Shown here: positions 10,901 to 22,700 of the stretch, piece after piece
How positions within the stretch are numbered: the stretch's first letter is position 1
How the letters are laid out: each line of letters opens with the position of its first letter
Assembly: GCA_037349315.1 (NCBI GenBank)
Contig: JBAIAC010000059.1
Span: 8,644,001-8,708,000, forward strand
DNA length: 64,000 nt
DNA from: Chelydra serpentina
Taxonomy: Eukaryota; Chordata; Testudines; Chelydridae
Direction of reading: 5' to 3'
Position numbers and translations under genes: made by a program
Notes under the pieces: model-generated
Databases searched by the model: none
The model's input: only the letters and a program-made list of their open reading frames with translations
Told to the model about the DNA's origin: nothing

Positions 10901-12611
10901 CTAAATATGCTTAGATAAGCATCTAGACAGTTAGTATTGCTTTAAAAGCTTATATATCATTATTCACTCAGAAGTGAAATCTGCACACGTACGGGTGCCA
11001 GCACAAGGGCTATGCACCACTTAAATTCCACTTAAGCCATTTGGGTTTAAGTGGCTCATAGGTTTTATGCTGGCTCTCGGCCCAAGCATGAATTTCACCC
11101 ACATGTAATTACATTTATCCCTATTCCAATGTGGGTGGTGACTTATTCCATGATCTTAATGGGGATGAGTTCTCTGTAGCTCTGTCAGGCTCTCCCCCAT
11201 GAAAAAGAACCAAATTCTGTGGCAGGTACTCTTTATTTTGCAGCAGAGGACACTCAAGTCTGAGTGTGCCAATTAGGTTAATTTGTTAATTTTTTCAGAA
11301 TACATTCCTGAGTCCCAGTATCACGCCCTCAACTTCCGGGATCATGTGAGTACGTCATATTCTCCACTTTCATTTTAAGAACATTGTTTCTAGCCCTCAT
11401 GGTTGTGAAGAAAATTGACGGTGTGACCCAAGTGTAACTAATAAAGCAATATCGCCTGAATCTGCAGAGAGTTTGAAGCAATAGATCTGAGAGAGGTGGC
11501 ATGCCCCATTCATCTCCAGGAGGTGTTAACTTCAAAACTTATTGATCTGGGAAGTCCACCAACATCACCTCAGCAGAGGGCAACATGTGTGGCAGGAACA
11601 AAAGAGTGCAACCAACCTGACTCACCCAAGCAAATACAACTTGGCTCCTGGATTAAGTACTGGGGGGAACCCCATGCCACTGTACCTGCCTCTTTGTAAG
11701 AGAAAGCAGGGCCTTAACATCAGCACATCGTATGGCGAGTGAGGATATGATGCAGAGGCAGGGCTACAGGGGGGGGAAGCCACAGGAGGCCCTGTGTCAT
11801 CTTGTACCTAGAGCCCTAGATTGTCTTAACCCTAGGGTTGCCACCAGTTCAGGTTTTCCCAGGATTGTCCCTTTTTTGGGGTAGCTTTCCCAGAAAATCT
11901 GAGTGCTCAGTACACACTGCCTGCCAGCTGTCTAGTTTGATGGGCTGTCCTGTTTTTTTCTACCTGAGGTAGCAACCTTACTTAATCCAGACCTGTACAC
12001 TTCACAGCCTGGGCAGGATGGAGCCCAAACTAGAGACTGCAGCTCATTGGCTTGGCCCCTCCAGCTGCCACAACCCTCCCTCTGTAGCCCCATTTGGAAC
12101 ACCACACCACACACTTTGCATCCCAGGCAGGATGGAATTCTACCTGGTGCCCGTGATGCTCATAGACTCATCCCTGGCTGCTACATTTTCCCCTTTTGGT
12201 ACGTACCTTAAAGACAGGTTGGGGTGGTCCTGACAGCCGGAAGCTCTCATGTCCTGCTTTGTAACCCCCCGTTTATGGACAGCAGGGCAGGTGAATGTGC
12301 TAGTTAGTGAAAGCAGCACAGAAAAAGGCAGCTGTAGCTTGGCACTGGGGGAATGGAGGCAAGGGCAGAGACAACAAAATGTCAAACACGGGGCTGCAGC
12401 AGTTTGGCAAAAAGCTGAATTCTGCAAATGTGTTATTATAGAGTACCTGGTACCTGCCTGAAGTGTATTTAATTAACAACAAAGAGCAACATTAGCAAGC
12501 ATTTTGCAGCCAAAGGTGACATATGTGCTACGTTCTCCATCTCTGCAAAAGCACTGACCCCTACTGATGGGGTGGGACTGGCTGTGTCACCTTCCTGGTG
12601 GAGGTGAGGAG
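10901..12611. other. Intergenic, with a foldback at 10974-11098
   Basis: At 10974-11098 the two halves form a degenerate inverted repeat: GTGAAATCTGCAC with CACCACTTAA on the left, TTAAGTGG with GAATTTCAC on the right. This suggests an old MITE. The rest, including several 60-95 codon open frames in both strands, shows nothing I recognise as a gene. Confidence 0.4.
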
Positions 12612-13254
12612 CAGTGGTGCCTAGGGTGACCAGACATCCCGATAAAATCGGGACCGTCCCGATTTTTGAGCATGTGTCCCGCGTCCCGACCGATGGTCGG
12701 TCGGGACGCCTTTTGTCCCGATTTTCAGTCTTCTTGGGGGGTTTTTTTTGTTTGTTTTGGGGTTTTTTTTGCTCCAGGCTCTTCCGTTTCCGGCGGAAGA
12801 GGATTCCGCGCCAGAGGATTCCGGAGAGGCAGATGTTGTTTTTTTGCTCAACAACTTTCGCTGAAGAGCCTCTTCCGTTTTTTTTTTTTTTGGTGAGAAG
12901 TCCCGATTTTCGGGTCTTCTCATCTGGTCACCCTAGTGGTGCCCAACGCAGTGCCCGTGGGCGCCATGGCGCCCGCCGGGGCATTTATGTGTGCCTGCCG
13001 TCGCCAAAGAACAAAGAGGAGAGGAGCGCATCCACCGGAGAACCCGCCACCAAAATGCCGCCGAGGAGCGCTTCCGGCGGAGAAGCTACCACCGAAAAGC
13101 GCTTCCAGCAGAGAACCTGCCGCCGAAATGCCACCGAGGAGTGTGGCCACCGAAGAACCGTTGCCTCAGAAATGCCACCGAGAAGCGTCGCTGCCCGCCA
13201 CACTCTTCTGAGGCGTCAATGTGCTGTTGGCCACAGAAAGGTTGGGGACCACTA
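12612..13254. mobile_element. hAT-like element with GC-rich internal minisatellite
   Basis: The left end is CAGTGGTGCC followed, after a nested insert, by CAACGCAG. The right end is GTTGGGGACCACTA. These are inverted ends of the CAGTGGTxCCCAAC type used by Charlie-like hAT elements. Between about 13030 and 13200 it carries degenerate tandem units containing AAATGCCGCCGAGGAGCG. I could not find a convincing 8-bp target duplication for this outer element. Confidence 0.55.
12622..12935. mobile_element. hAT MITE, 314 bp, 8-bp TSD, nested
   Basis: Terminal inverted repeats TAGGGTGACCAGA and TCTGGTCACCCTA are perfect over 13 bp. They are flanked by GTGGTGCC at 12614-12621 and 12936-12943. The 8-bp duplication fits the hAT superfamily. 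It sits inside the left terminal repeat of the outer element at 12612-13254. Confidence 0.8.
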
Positions 13255-14550
13255 CCTTAGAGGAGGGACAAGGCCCATCCTCCTCAGCTCAGCCCAGCCC
13301 TCTCCATGAACAGATTCTGGAGAGCCCCCACAGGATCCAGGTAAGGGAGAACAGTACACTGAGTTGAGGGCAGAGTCCTCTGCACACATGAATATTGGGG
13401 TGATGATCATGACTCAAATAACAAAAGATCTTCTTTGTTCATCATATGAAATACATCTAAGAAATGTGAGGCCTGATTTCTCAGATGCAGCCAAAACACA
13501 CAGAGCATGAATCAAAGGGACAGGTGCAAAGATGGTTTAAAACACTTGGCATTCCCCTAATCCTAGTTTTGCTCTGTGCATGGCAGTTTCCCCCTGGGGT
13601 TTATTAGAACAGCTAAAGAGCTGATTTTAATGGAGCTGCAATGACTGCAAATGGTTTTACCGAGTGTGCCAGAATTGTGAAAGAAAGTGGCCATATAGAA
13701 CAGGAGCATCGGCTCATTGCTCTCCATGCAGGGAGAGACTAGCTCTGCAATGACAACAGTGAGAGAAACATTAATCAGCAAGTGCCATAACAGACTAGTA
13801 TGTTAGTGATGTATAATATAGTAGAACATGCAAATGTTCTTGGTCATTGTTTAAATGGATTTGAATACGTTTTTCCACTACAAAGCAAACAGGAAAATGA
13901 GCATTAAGATCAGGATGTGAGCTAACCTCAGCAACCAAACCCTCAACCAAACCCTCACCGGAAAAAAAACCTAATATAAACTATATATTGCTGTCTCCAC
14001 TTTTTAAATTGTTTTTATTCTTTTACATTCTTACTCTTTCTATTTGTAAGAAATTATTATTGAAACAAGTGTGAGAAAAAAATCCAAGAGTTCTTAAAGG
14101 ATATAACTTCATATCTCAAATAGCAGTTACCCCCAAGTAATTACAACAAGCTGAACTCAAAACTAAATACATTTACTGAGCTGTATGTAATTTTTTCTTT
14201 AAAATATTTGCTTAACAAAAGTATTACAGTAGTTGTAATATTTGTATAATTTATTTATTGTAAAATTATTGCTCAGCCCCCCCAAGGACCAGAATGGTGC
14301 AGCCTTACATTAAGTAGTACCATACTACATTTCCTTCAACAAGACTACTCAGTGTAAGGTGATATTCAACATCAGTGAAGATATCACAATCTAGCCCATG
14401 TGGGAAAAGGGAGGGAACCATTTATAAATAATATTATGTATCAAATATATTATATAATTATAAACGATATAATTACACTTATTAGCTATAGTTGCCCGTC
14501 AAGTAAGAAAAAGGCCACCTGGTTTTGGAGGCATTTGCCTGATCCTGAAA
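13255..14550. other. Intergenic, no gene seen
   Basis: AT-rich sequence. Short open frames only, none with recognisable content or splice context. Confidence 0.45.
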
Positions 14551-14608
14551 GCTTTTATTAATCATCAGAGGGGTAGCCGTGTTAGTCTGAATCTGTAGAA
14601 GCGACAAA

Positions 14609-14893
14609 GGGCTAGTGTACACTTACCGGCTGGATCGGAGGCGTCAGATCGATCTTCTGGGTTCGATTTATCGCATCTTGTCTAGACGCGATAAATCGAA
14701 CCAGGAAGTGCTCCCCCGTCGACGCTGGTAATCAGCTCGCCGCAAGGAGTAAGCGCTGTCGACGGGGGAGCCTGCGCGCCGCGTGTGGACCACAGGTAAG
14801 TTCGAACTAAGAGACTTCGACTTCAGCTACGTTATTAACGTAGCTGAAGTTGCGTATCTTAGTTCGACAGGGGGGGTTAGTGTAGACCAGCCC
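14609..14893. mobile_element. 285-bp multi-hairpin MITE, copy A
   Basis: The ends GGGCTAGTGTACACT and AGTGTAGACCAGCCC are inverted repeats with two mismatches, flanked by AAA on each side. Inside are three separate hairpins: GTTCGATTTATCGC with GCGATAAATCGAAC; CTCCCCCGTCGAC with GTCGACGGGGGAG; and a near-continuous palindrome around CTACGTTATTAACGTAG. Copy B is at 26017-26301 with the same length. Non-coding. The 3-bp flank would suit the PIF/Harbinger superfamily, but this is not proven. Confidence 0.75.
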
Positions 14894-14934
14894 AAAGAGT
14901 CCTGTGGCACCTTATAGACTAAGAGACGTATTGG

Positions 14935-14979
14935 AGCATAAGCTTTCGTGGGTGAATACCCACTTCTTCAGATGCATGC
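14935..14979 (-). ncRNA. Hammerhead-ribozyme-like core (candidate)
   Basis: Read on the minus strand, the core box CTGAAGA (complement of 14965-14971; consensus CUGANGA) is followed by hairpin GTGGGT-ATTC-ACCCAC and then GAAA (complement of 14944-14947). This is the order and spacing of a hammerhead core with helix II in the middle. Helices I and III are short and their pairing is ambiguous (GCAT with ATGC; AGC with GCT). The opposing copy at 15054-15081 has A in place of the first core C. Activity is unproven. Confidence 0.35.
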
Positions 14980-15349
14980 AGTGGAAATGTCCAGGGGCAG
15001 GTATAAATATGCAGGCATTTATACCTGCCCCTGGACATTTCCACTGCACGTATATGAAGAAGTGGGTATTCACCCATGAAAGCATATGCTCCAATACGTC
15101 TGTTAGTCTATAAGGTGCCACAGGCCTCTTTGTCGCTTTTATTAATGTGAATAACAATTACTCAGGAGAACAGAACTAATAATTTCAGTGGGATTATCAA
15201 GTCCTAGGATTGCAGTCTGAAAGTTAACAAAAATCTACTGTCTAATGACTGGCTGTGTTACCACCAATGATATCATAATTCCATCATAATTCCAATCATG
15301 AGCTGTTATATAACTGTCGTGAAATCAAAGTGTAAGTGTTAAAAGCATG

Positions 15350-15634
15350 CAGCAAAACCTCAGAGTTACGAACAGCAGAGTTACAAACTGACCAGTCAAC
15401 CACACACCTCATTTGGAACCGGAAGTACACAATCAGGCAGCAGCAGAGACAGAGAATAAAACAAATACAGTACAGTATTGTGTTAAACGTAAACTACTAA
15501 AAGAGTAAAGAGAAAGAAGCATTGTTCAGCTGTAAACTTTTGAAAGAACAACCATAATGTTTTGTTTAGTTACAAATATTTCAGTTACAAACAACCTCCA
15601 TTTCCGAGGTGTTCGTAACTTTGATGTTCTACTG
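15350..15634. mobile_element. Tigger-like TcMar MITE, 285 bp
   Basis: The left end CAGCAAAACCTCAGAGTTACG and the right end CGTAACTTTGATGTTCTACTG are degenerate inverted repeats of the CAGTAxAACCTCxGAGTTACG type known from Tigger elements. The right side is followed by TA; the left side reads TG, probably a decayed TA. No transposase frame remains. Confidence 0.65.
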
Positions 15635-15636
15635 TA

Positions 15637-17779
15637 TCTTTAAAAGTCTCTGTTACTGACAAGAATTACCAAAAATGCAATGTTTTACATGCAATTTTAA
15701 TAAAAAGATGTTCATCTTATAAAATGATCTATCAATATCTTATAAATGTGATATCTCAAATATAAATATTTATAAAGCAACACAGGAGATGTATGAACAA
15801 GGCTACACCACCCACATACGATCACAAACTTCAAAATGTATCCAATAACAATGCATGAATTATGTCTATATTCAGACTACATGGATATCCATGTTTGGAC
15901 ACCTGCCAGCCAATGCAGTTTTAAAAGCTATTTATTCTGGTAGGACTGGATATGAGAATTATGAAAAAAGAGTGAAATCCTTACTATGCTCACAGTGCTC
16001 TTCCCTTTAACCATTGTTGAATAGTTTTGCTAGTACTGGAATTCTAAGAACAACTACAGGATAGAATCCTCGGGCCAAATCCTAAACTCCTGATTCAGGG
16101 CAAGATTCTGCCTGGCTGATATGCAAATGTGCTGCTGTAGGGTAGGCACAAAGAAACTTTCACCACCCTTCTCCATCCCATATAAAGGCCAAGCATAATT
16201 GCAGTCCTTGAACTCCTCAGACAAAAATGACTTGCTCCCTTCCTATTCCCATTGGAGTGCTCCCTGAGCAGTGGAAAGCAGTTAGAAGGGGAATGAGGAT
16301 CTGGTCCAGTTTCTGCTGAAAGGAACAGATGGTTTTACATCCACTGTAGGTTGCTTAAGGAACTTCTTGTTAGGTCTTAACCCAGTGCAGGGCTTTTTGA
16401 ACCCAATCACAGGGTCAAAACTTTATTATCTGTTGAAGATAGTCAGACTCAGTCACTGCATACTGCGCCTTGTTAATCACCTCCAGGAAGTCTCAGAAAT
16501 TACAGTGAGCTTGCGCTTCCTATAAGAACGATCGGTTCCATCTAACATCTAATAATAATTTGTATTATTCACTCAAAAGTAACTAGTTGGATTCCCACAC
16601 TTAGGCTCCAGATGTTTGCTGACCTTATAAAAGAGGGAGGGAGGTGTATGTACTGTCTGCAGGAAATACGTAAAATGTCACAAGTCAAAGCCAAATCTTA
16701 TTTGGAATACAGGGATTTCTTTTCTGTAATGTTAATGGAACATATTGTAGTGGGGCAGCAACTCCTTTCTCTTCTTTAAATAAAAAACACTAGATGTGAA
16801 ATTTTCCAGGCTATGATGGTGGAAGATCTAGGATATTCTATCATTTCTATATACATTTGTTGTTTCTCTCATAGTAAAAATTAATCCCTCGTGTCTTTTG
16901 GTATTTTCCACATATGTCCAATATTCAAGCCCAGATGTTCCGCTATGGCACTGAGTGCCGGTGTGGCTTCTAATCTTCCCCGAGGGTGGCCTGATTCTGT
17001 ACACTGGCTGACAATGGCACCAAGGAAGGAATACACCACCTAGGGAAGTCCCCAGTCATGCTTCTTGCTTCAGCCACAATCCTTGTCAGCACCAGGGATA
17101 TTTTAAGAGCAAGCCTGCCTGTTCTCTCTACCAGAGGATCTCCCTTCACTCTGTCTAGCCTCACACTGCCTGCTAAAATAGCTTTATGACCAAAATTCAT
17201 CAGTGATGTGGCACTAAATAGCCACAACATAGCAGAGGTTCTGGGCCTCAGAAACTGGTACACTGAAAGGTATGTTTTGGAAAGAAATGCCCCATTTATT
17301 TTACTCTTTCAAACGGCCATAGGTCTGGAATTTACACTATTAGGAGTGGACTAAAAGGAAATAGTATGTTACATCATGAAATCCCACCCCCCATGATTAC
17401 TTGGGCTGGGAAGGAACAAATTACAGACCATACAGGCCATACCAAGTCACTTTCCTAATCCCTTCCCTGCTGCCAGCCCTGGCACACCCTGCGGAGCAGC
17501 TGTGCCAGCACGGCTTGAAGTGGCTGGGTCCCCCTGTAACAGCAGCATGGTGAATGAAGGCCAGGTACGCACCGGGGACAGTGAGGCAGGTGACAAGGCA
17601 GCATGGGGAGTAGTTCAATGCGAGCCACACGCTGGAGGGAGCACAAGCAACTTTTCCATCGCTTCTGTCCAGCCACCACGTGCTTTAATGCCAGCGCCTC
17701 CCAACAACAGACCCCCACCCCCCACGGTCTATAGGGCCACGGAAACCAGAGCGGGAGAACCCCTGCCAGGCCTCCCCCG
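15637..17779. other. Intergenic upstream of RNF141, no gene seen
   Basis: AT-rich, then gradually more GC-rich after 17450. A 97-codon minus-strand frame at 16970-17263 has no recognisable motif. No transcript-like splice structure is evident. Confidence 0.4.
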
Positions 17780-18620
17780 TCCCTTGGGTGCGTCCCGCCT
17801 ACTCTGGCCAAAGGGCGCGTGAGCGTCTCCCAGGAGGGGGCTCCCCTGGCAGGCGGCTCCCCGCCCCACCAGAAACTTTCCACCCTCCAGTCCCCTTCTC
17901 GCAACATCTCCCCTGCTGTGCGGCCCCCGCGCCCCCCTCTGCTCTGAGCAGCAGGCCAGGCCGGCGCTATGGCTGGGCGGCCACCAGGTGAGGGCGGGGC
18001 GAAGAGGGGGCAGGGCGGGTTCCTCGGTCTCCTAGCTGCGGCGGCTGAGGCGCGCGCGTGCGCGCAACCGAGCACGTCAGCGAGGCGCCGCGCGCGACGG
18101 CGGTCCCGCATTTCTCGCGCTGGCGGTTGGGTTTTGGGGGCGCGCGCGCGCGCGGGGCGGCTTCCCGGTCCCCATCCCGTGGCGGGCCCGGCCGGCGGGG
18201 ACAGGATGCCGGGGGAGCGGGGTGAGGCTCCCGCCGGGGCCGGGCACTGACGGGGGTGGCAGGGCCGGGCCCGGGCCCGGGCCCAGGTAAAAGGCTGCGG
18301 GGAGACCAGAGCCTCCAGCCCGCCCCAGCCCCCAGCACGCGCCGCCTCGGTGGCTGGGGCGCGCGGCGTTTGCCCTGGGCAGCTTGTGACCGGCCCCGCT
18401 TGTGGCGTCGGGGTAGCGGCCAGCGGGCGGGAGCAGCCCCGGGGAGCCGCCTTCCGCCAACCTCTGAACGCCTGGGCTCAGCCCGCCCGCAAACGTGCCC
18501 CTTGCCTGCGCGCTCCGCCCAGCGCCGGGGGCTGTGTGTACCTGGGCCCGCTGGCTGCGAGACGGGTCCCGGGCGGCGCACGTTACGTGGTGGCAAGAGT
18601 TGATAGTCAGGGAGGGCAGT
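17780..18620 (+). promoter_or_regulatory. RNF141: CpG island, probable RNF141 promoter and noncoding exon 1
   Basis: A sharply GC- and CpG-rich block in an AT-rich setting, lying upstream of the RNF141 start exon. Its exon with the ATG (23399-23601) begins after an acceptor, so a noncoding exon must lie upstream. Good plus-strand donor sites are CCACCAG|GTGAGG (exon end 17987) and GCCCAG|GTAAAA (18286). No TATA box is obvious, as usual for such promoters. Long open frames here reflect GC content. Transcript start and donor choice are inferred. Confidence 0.65.
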
Positions 18621-20242
18621 GAGTTGTGCCTGGTTACTGGCTAGGCCTCAGCCGCGCCAGTATGGAGCAGGGCAGCGCTACTCGAAGTGTGGAAAACATC
18701 AATGGCAAGACAGTAAAATGATGGTACTTGTGCGCAGTAATGTGCATGACAACAGTACTCTGCCTTTGCACCACAAACCCTCACCGGAAACAGTGGCAGC
18801 GCTTGCTTGCCATCTGCAGGTCTAGCTGTGGCAAGGGTGAAGTACAGGAGTAGTTCATTATTAAATCTCCATTCAGTGACTGTAGAATGGAATAGATATG
18901 CCTACTTGTTTATAAACTAAAGACGTTTGTGCATTGACAGTGTAGTATATTAAGGGCTAAGTTGCATAATGGCTTACTGAAGCAGAGAAACTACTTGTTC
19001 ATCTCTGGAATACTGAGTTCAAATATAAATGCTTAAATTAAGGATGTTTAAAACAGGAATGGAGAATCAGTGATACAGGCTTAGTTGCACACTTGATTAT
19101 AGTGTTACTCATTGTCACAGCTATATAATTTCAGAGTAACTGAAGAGGGACAACACCTATTAGGTAACCTACTCTCTCCCCATAATTTTGGTCTTTCAGC
19201 TATTACTTTATAAACCCTTATTTTCTGGATGGTTTAACATGGCTGTAAAATTGACTAGATTGAAAGTTACTCCTGGTCTTAGCCTGCCCTTTCAATAATC
19301 ATACAAAACAATCCAAGAGTTCTGTATCTTTGAAAGCAGTTTATCATTTGTTAAATCAATATGTTAACTTCTTCAGCTGACATTTTTCAAATGTGGATTA
19401 TGTTGGTCTTTATGGAGAAAATATAAAGGCAAACAGTTGTTTGAGAAGGCAACTTTTTGCATGTGTGCCAGCTCTTTCATTTCCAGACTGTTTTCTTGTA
19501 TTGTTAGGTACTAATAGATTGGCATATTTTTGTCATTTATGTAGCCCCATTAAGATGCATGGGCCCCAAGAAATTAATAGTTTAAACGGCACAAGTTTAC
19601 AAGGAAACACAATAAACAGAGGATGCAGAGGAAGGTTGTATGTGAGGGATGGAAGTTATGCTAGTGAAAGATCTTGGGGTGCTTATTGTGGTTACAGATG
19701 CATCTCAGTTTGTCTTCCCTTTGTTTTATTTTAAAAACTAAATTTGAGGGCAAGAGTCAGGAGAGTGTTGGAGAGTGATTTCAGTGAAAGTTCAGAGAAC
19801 CTGAGAACAGAATTTGGCCTGAATTTTACAATTAAGTTTTAAGTTATTATCTGGATGTATAGCATATAATTGGATATTTCACAGTAGACCCCTGAGAGGA
19901 GAATGTACTTTTCACAACTGTAACACACATTTTGTCTGTTTTTCTTGTCCAAAATTGTATGTAGTTGCAATCAGCCATTTACAGCTATAAGCCTTGATCT
20001 TGCAAATGTTTATGCAGAAATGTTTCCTGGATCAAGGTCTTGTACAGTGACACTATAAATGTTTATAATGTGGCTAGTACCAAACTTGGAGCGCAACTGC
20101 AGATACAAAGTACAATAAGACCCAGATCCTTCAATTGAATCTGCTAACTCAGACTTGTAGAGCCCCATTAAAATCTGGAGCTCCACAGGGGGTCTGTACT
20201 AGTGGTGCTGACTGTAGCATCTGAGCCTATGTCCCTACAGAT

Positions 20243-20553
20243 CTGGGGTCGGCAACCTTTCAGAAGTGGTGTGCCGAGTCTTCATTTATTCACTCTAATT
20301 TAAGGTTTCGCGTTCCAGTAATACATTTTAACATTTTTAGAAGGTCTCCTTCTATAAGTCTATAATATATAACTAAACTATTGTTGTATGTAAAGTAAAT
20401 AAGGTTTTTAAAATGTTTAAGAAGCTTCATTTAAAATTAAATTAAAATGCAGAGCCCCCCAGACCGGTGGCCAAGACTTGGGCAGCATGAGTGCCACTGA
20501 AGATCAGCTTGCGTGCCGCCTTTGGCACACCTGCCATAGGTTGCCTATCCCTG
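20243..20553. mobile_element. hAT MITE in RNF141 intron 1
   Basis: The ends CTGGGGTCGGCAACC and GGTTGCCTATCCCTG are inverted. A perfect 8-bp duplication CTACAGAT lies at 20235-20242 and 20554-20561. The interior is AT-rich with no transposase frame. Confidence 0.8.
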
Positions 20554-20989
20554 CTACAGATTTAATTTATCTCTCTCTTAGATGTTACTCTTAAATAAAT
20601 AAAAATAGTAAGGAGAAGCAAATGTTTAGCTAACTTGAAATGAAGTTTAGATAAAGTGAGAGTATGAAGATTCTTCTGGATATTGGGATCAGAATCTGTG
20701 GAGAATGATCTTGCACCACCAGTGGGGAGAAAGTGTGGAGGAATGTAGAGGAAGCTTGTGCTGGATGAATTGAGGAAATGGGAGGAGAAACTGGAACAAG
20801 TCTATACAAAGTTGTTTAAATGAGGGAAATTGACTTGAATCAAACAAATCTGTAGCCAGAGAGGTATCTGAGGATCATGTGGCTGTGCCTAGTTTTTAAT
20901 CCTTAATGTAATCATGAATCTTTTAATGTTCTGTAACATCATATCTGGCTTGTATCTTCTTTGGCTTGTGTTTAATATTCAAAAGCCTT

Positions 20990-21193
20990 CTATACATACA
21001 GAAATTGCACCAGTTTAACTAAATGGTTTCTAAATTGACTAAGTTGTATCAGTGCAACCCCCTAGAGTGGATGCTTTGAAATCAGTTTAAGGCTGCCTAC
21101 CAATTTGAATGTCCAACCTAGAGGAATGCACTGATAAAACTAAGTCAACTTAGAAACCAGTTTAGTTACATCCAGTTTCTGTGTGGAGACCAG
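20990..21193. repeat. Foldback MITE
   Basis: The left half contains ATGGTTTCTAAATTGACTAA and ATCAGTGCA; the right half contains TGCACTGAT and GTCAACTTAGAAACCAGTTT. Together they form inverted arms of about 80 bp around a short centre. Confidence 0.55.
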
Positions 21194-21363
21194 CATAGGG
21201 AAACACATTTTTGTTCAGTACATATTAGTTTAATTATACAGTTAAATATACAATTAGTTCTTAGAGCTTCTGACTTGCGAAGAAAAATCCTTTCTTAAAC
21301 TGCCATATATTAGTCACTTCGTAATTGTCTCCCTCTTGTTGCATTGCTGTGTTTGAAACAGGG

Positions 21364-22700
21364 TGGATAAAAATCAGTGATTTTTAAAAAAAAATAATTA
21401 AAAATAGGATTTTTAAAATTTAAATTGGATTTTTTTGATAAAATGCTTTTTGAGCCACATGCAGCTCTTCAAAAGTTAATATGCGGCTCCTTGTATAGGC
21501 ACCGACTCTGGGGCTGGAGCTACAGGCACCAACTTTCCAATGTGCCGGGGGGGTGCTCACTGCTTAACCCCTGGCTCTGCCACAGGCCCTGCCCCCACTC
21601 CACCCCTTCTCGCCCTCTCCCCTGAGCCTGCTGTGCCCTTGCTCTTCCTCTCCCCCCCAGCCTCCTGCACCCCACGAAACAGCTGATCAGGAGGTGCGGG
21701 AAAGGAGGGAGAGGCACTGATTAGCGGGCCATATCAGAGATGCTTATTTTTTCAGTTTTCAAACTGGATTTGTGTCTCCAGAGATAACATGCGTGTTACC
21801 AGTAAAAATGTTTTAAAATACATAAATAATATATAGAGGTGAGACATAACAGACCTCAACCCTATTGTCCCTATGCAAATTTGTGTACACAGAGTCAATC
21901 CCTTACCTCTCTCTAAAAGTGCAAAGTTTCAAGAAGTTTAATGAATAGAAGATTGTTGGGGACAGAATAGCTCTGGACAAAGAGAAGAAGTCTGGAGATA
22001 AATGTGAGAAGGGAGGGACAGGCAGTAGAAACAAAAGTGAAACTGTTTGAGCAGCATATTCCAGAAGTCTTGAGGTCTTTCTGAGCGTAGCCTTCATTGA
22101 TTTGATATCTACCATACCATTTTCTCACTAGAAGGGAAAACTTATAATGGCAGCAGGCCATAAAAGAGACTCCGTTTGGAAATAAGAACCATTCAAGAAA
22201 TATGTTTGCTGATGATGTTTTAAAGAAAGTCACACCAGTGAACTAGTGGAAGTCACTTAAGCACTCGGATTCAGAGACTGTTGAAGTGATAATCTCACCT
22301 TTAATGGCAGTAGTTTCTTCTGCCGGTGTAAAAAGAATATTTTCTTCCTTGGACTAATTCATTCCAAAATGAGAAATCATTTGGGACCTGAAAACGCAGG
22401 AAAGCTTGTTTTTCTTTTCCAGATTATGAACAAACAGGGAAATGAAGATGAAAACAACTGAGTTAGCTGCAGAAGCCAATATTTTAAGTTTCTCGTGTTG
22501 ACCTGACATAGTCAATTTAATTTTTTTTATTTCATTTAACAATTTTAGTTAAAAACAATTTTAACAAAAACCTGATTTTAAAAAAACTTTAATGTTTGCC
22601 TAAATTCAAAAATTCATATGCTTGTTTTGTTAAAATATTACATGTTTGTTGTTGAAGAAAAAAATCCAGACTACATAACGTTGTTGTTTTAGTTAAATAA
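21364..22700. repeat. Mosaic of old interspersed repeats in RNF141 intron 1
   Basis: It starts with GGTGGATAAAAATCAGTGAT and A/T-rich runs. It includes a GC-rich block at about 21443-21725 (GCAGCTCTTC, GGCACCGACTCTGGGGCTGG) that looks like an independent repeat insert. It ends with AT-rich repeat sequence near 22520-22700. Identification is from general familiarity with reptile repeats; families are not assigned. Confidence 0.35.

Larger units (their letters stand above)
14563..15134. mobile_element. Palindromic retroelement fragment (Penelope-like?) with 12-bp direct repeat
   Basis: Flanked by GCTTTTATTAAT at 14551-14562 and 15135-15146. The left outer end reads GTAGCCGTGTTAGTCTGAAT. After removal of a nested MITE (14609-14893) the unit is a large palindrome. 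Arms of roughly 110-120 bp, from AAAGAGTCCTGTGGCACC to ATGTCCAGGGGCAGG, are repeated in reverse on the right. This is a common amniote repeat (AAGCTTTCGTGGG, GGTGCCACAGG). The variable-length duplication and a hammerhead-like core suggest a Penelope-like element. That assignment is inference. Confidence 0.6.

Noticed and set aside
13030..13200. Regular GC-rich repeats considered as a CRISPR-like array
   Set aside because: Units are degenerate, contiguous and without spacers, inside a eukaryotic MITE.
12614..13309. 231-codon plus-strand frame
   Set aside because: Runs through two nested hAT MITEs and a GC-rich tandem array; no transposase or other motif.
16970..17263. 97-codon minus-strand frame with ordinary-looking composition
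   Set aside because: No family recognised, no splice partner and no promoter context; not enough to call a gene.
17455..18596. Overlapping minus-strand frames of 218 and 209 codons
   Set aside because: They lie in the CpG island and are rich in Pro, Arg and Gly with no recognisable domain; more likely composition artefacts than a divergent gene.
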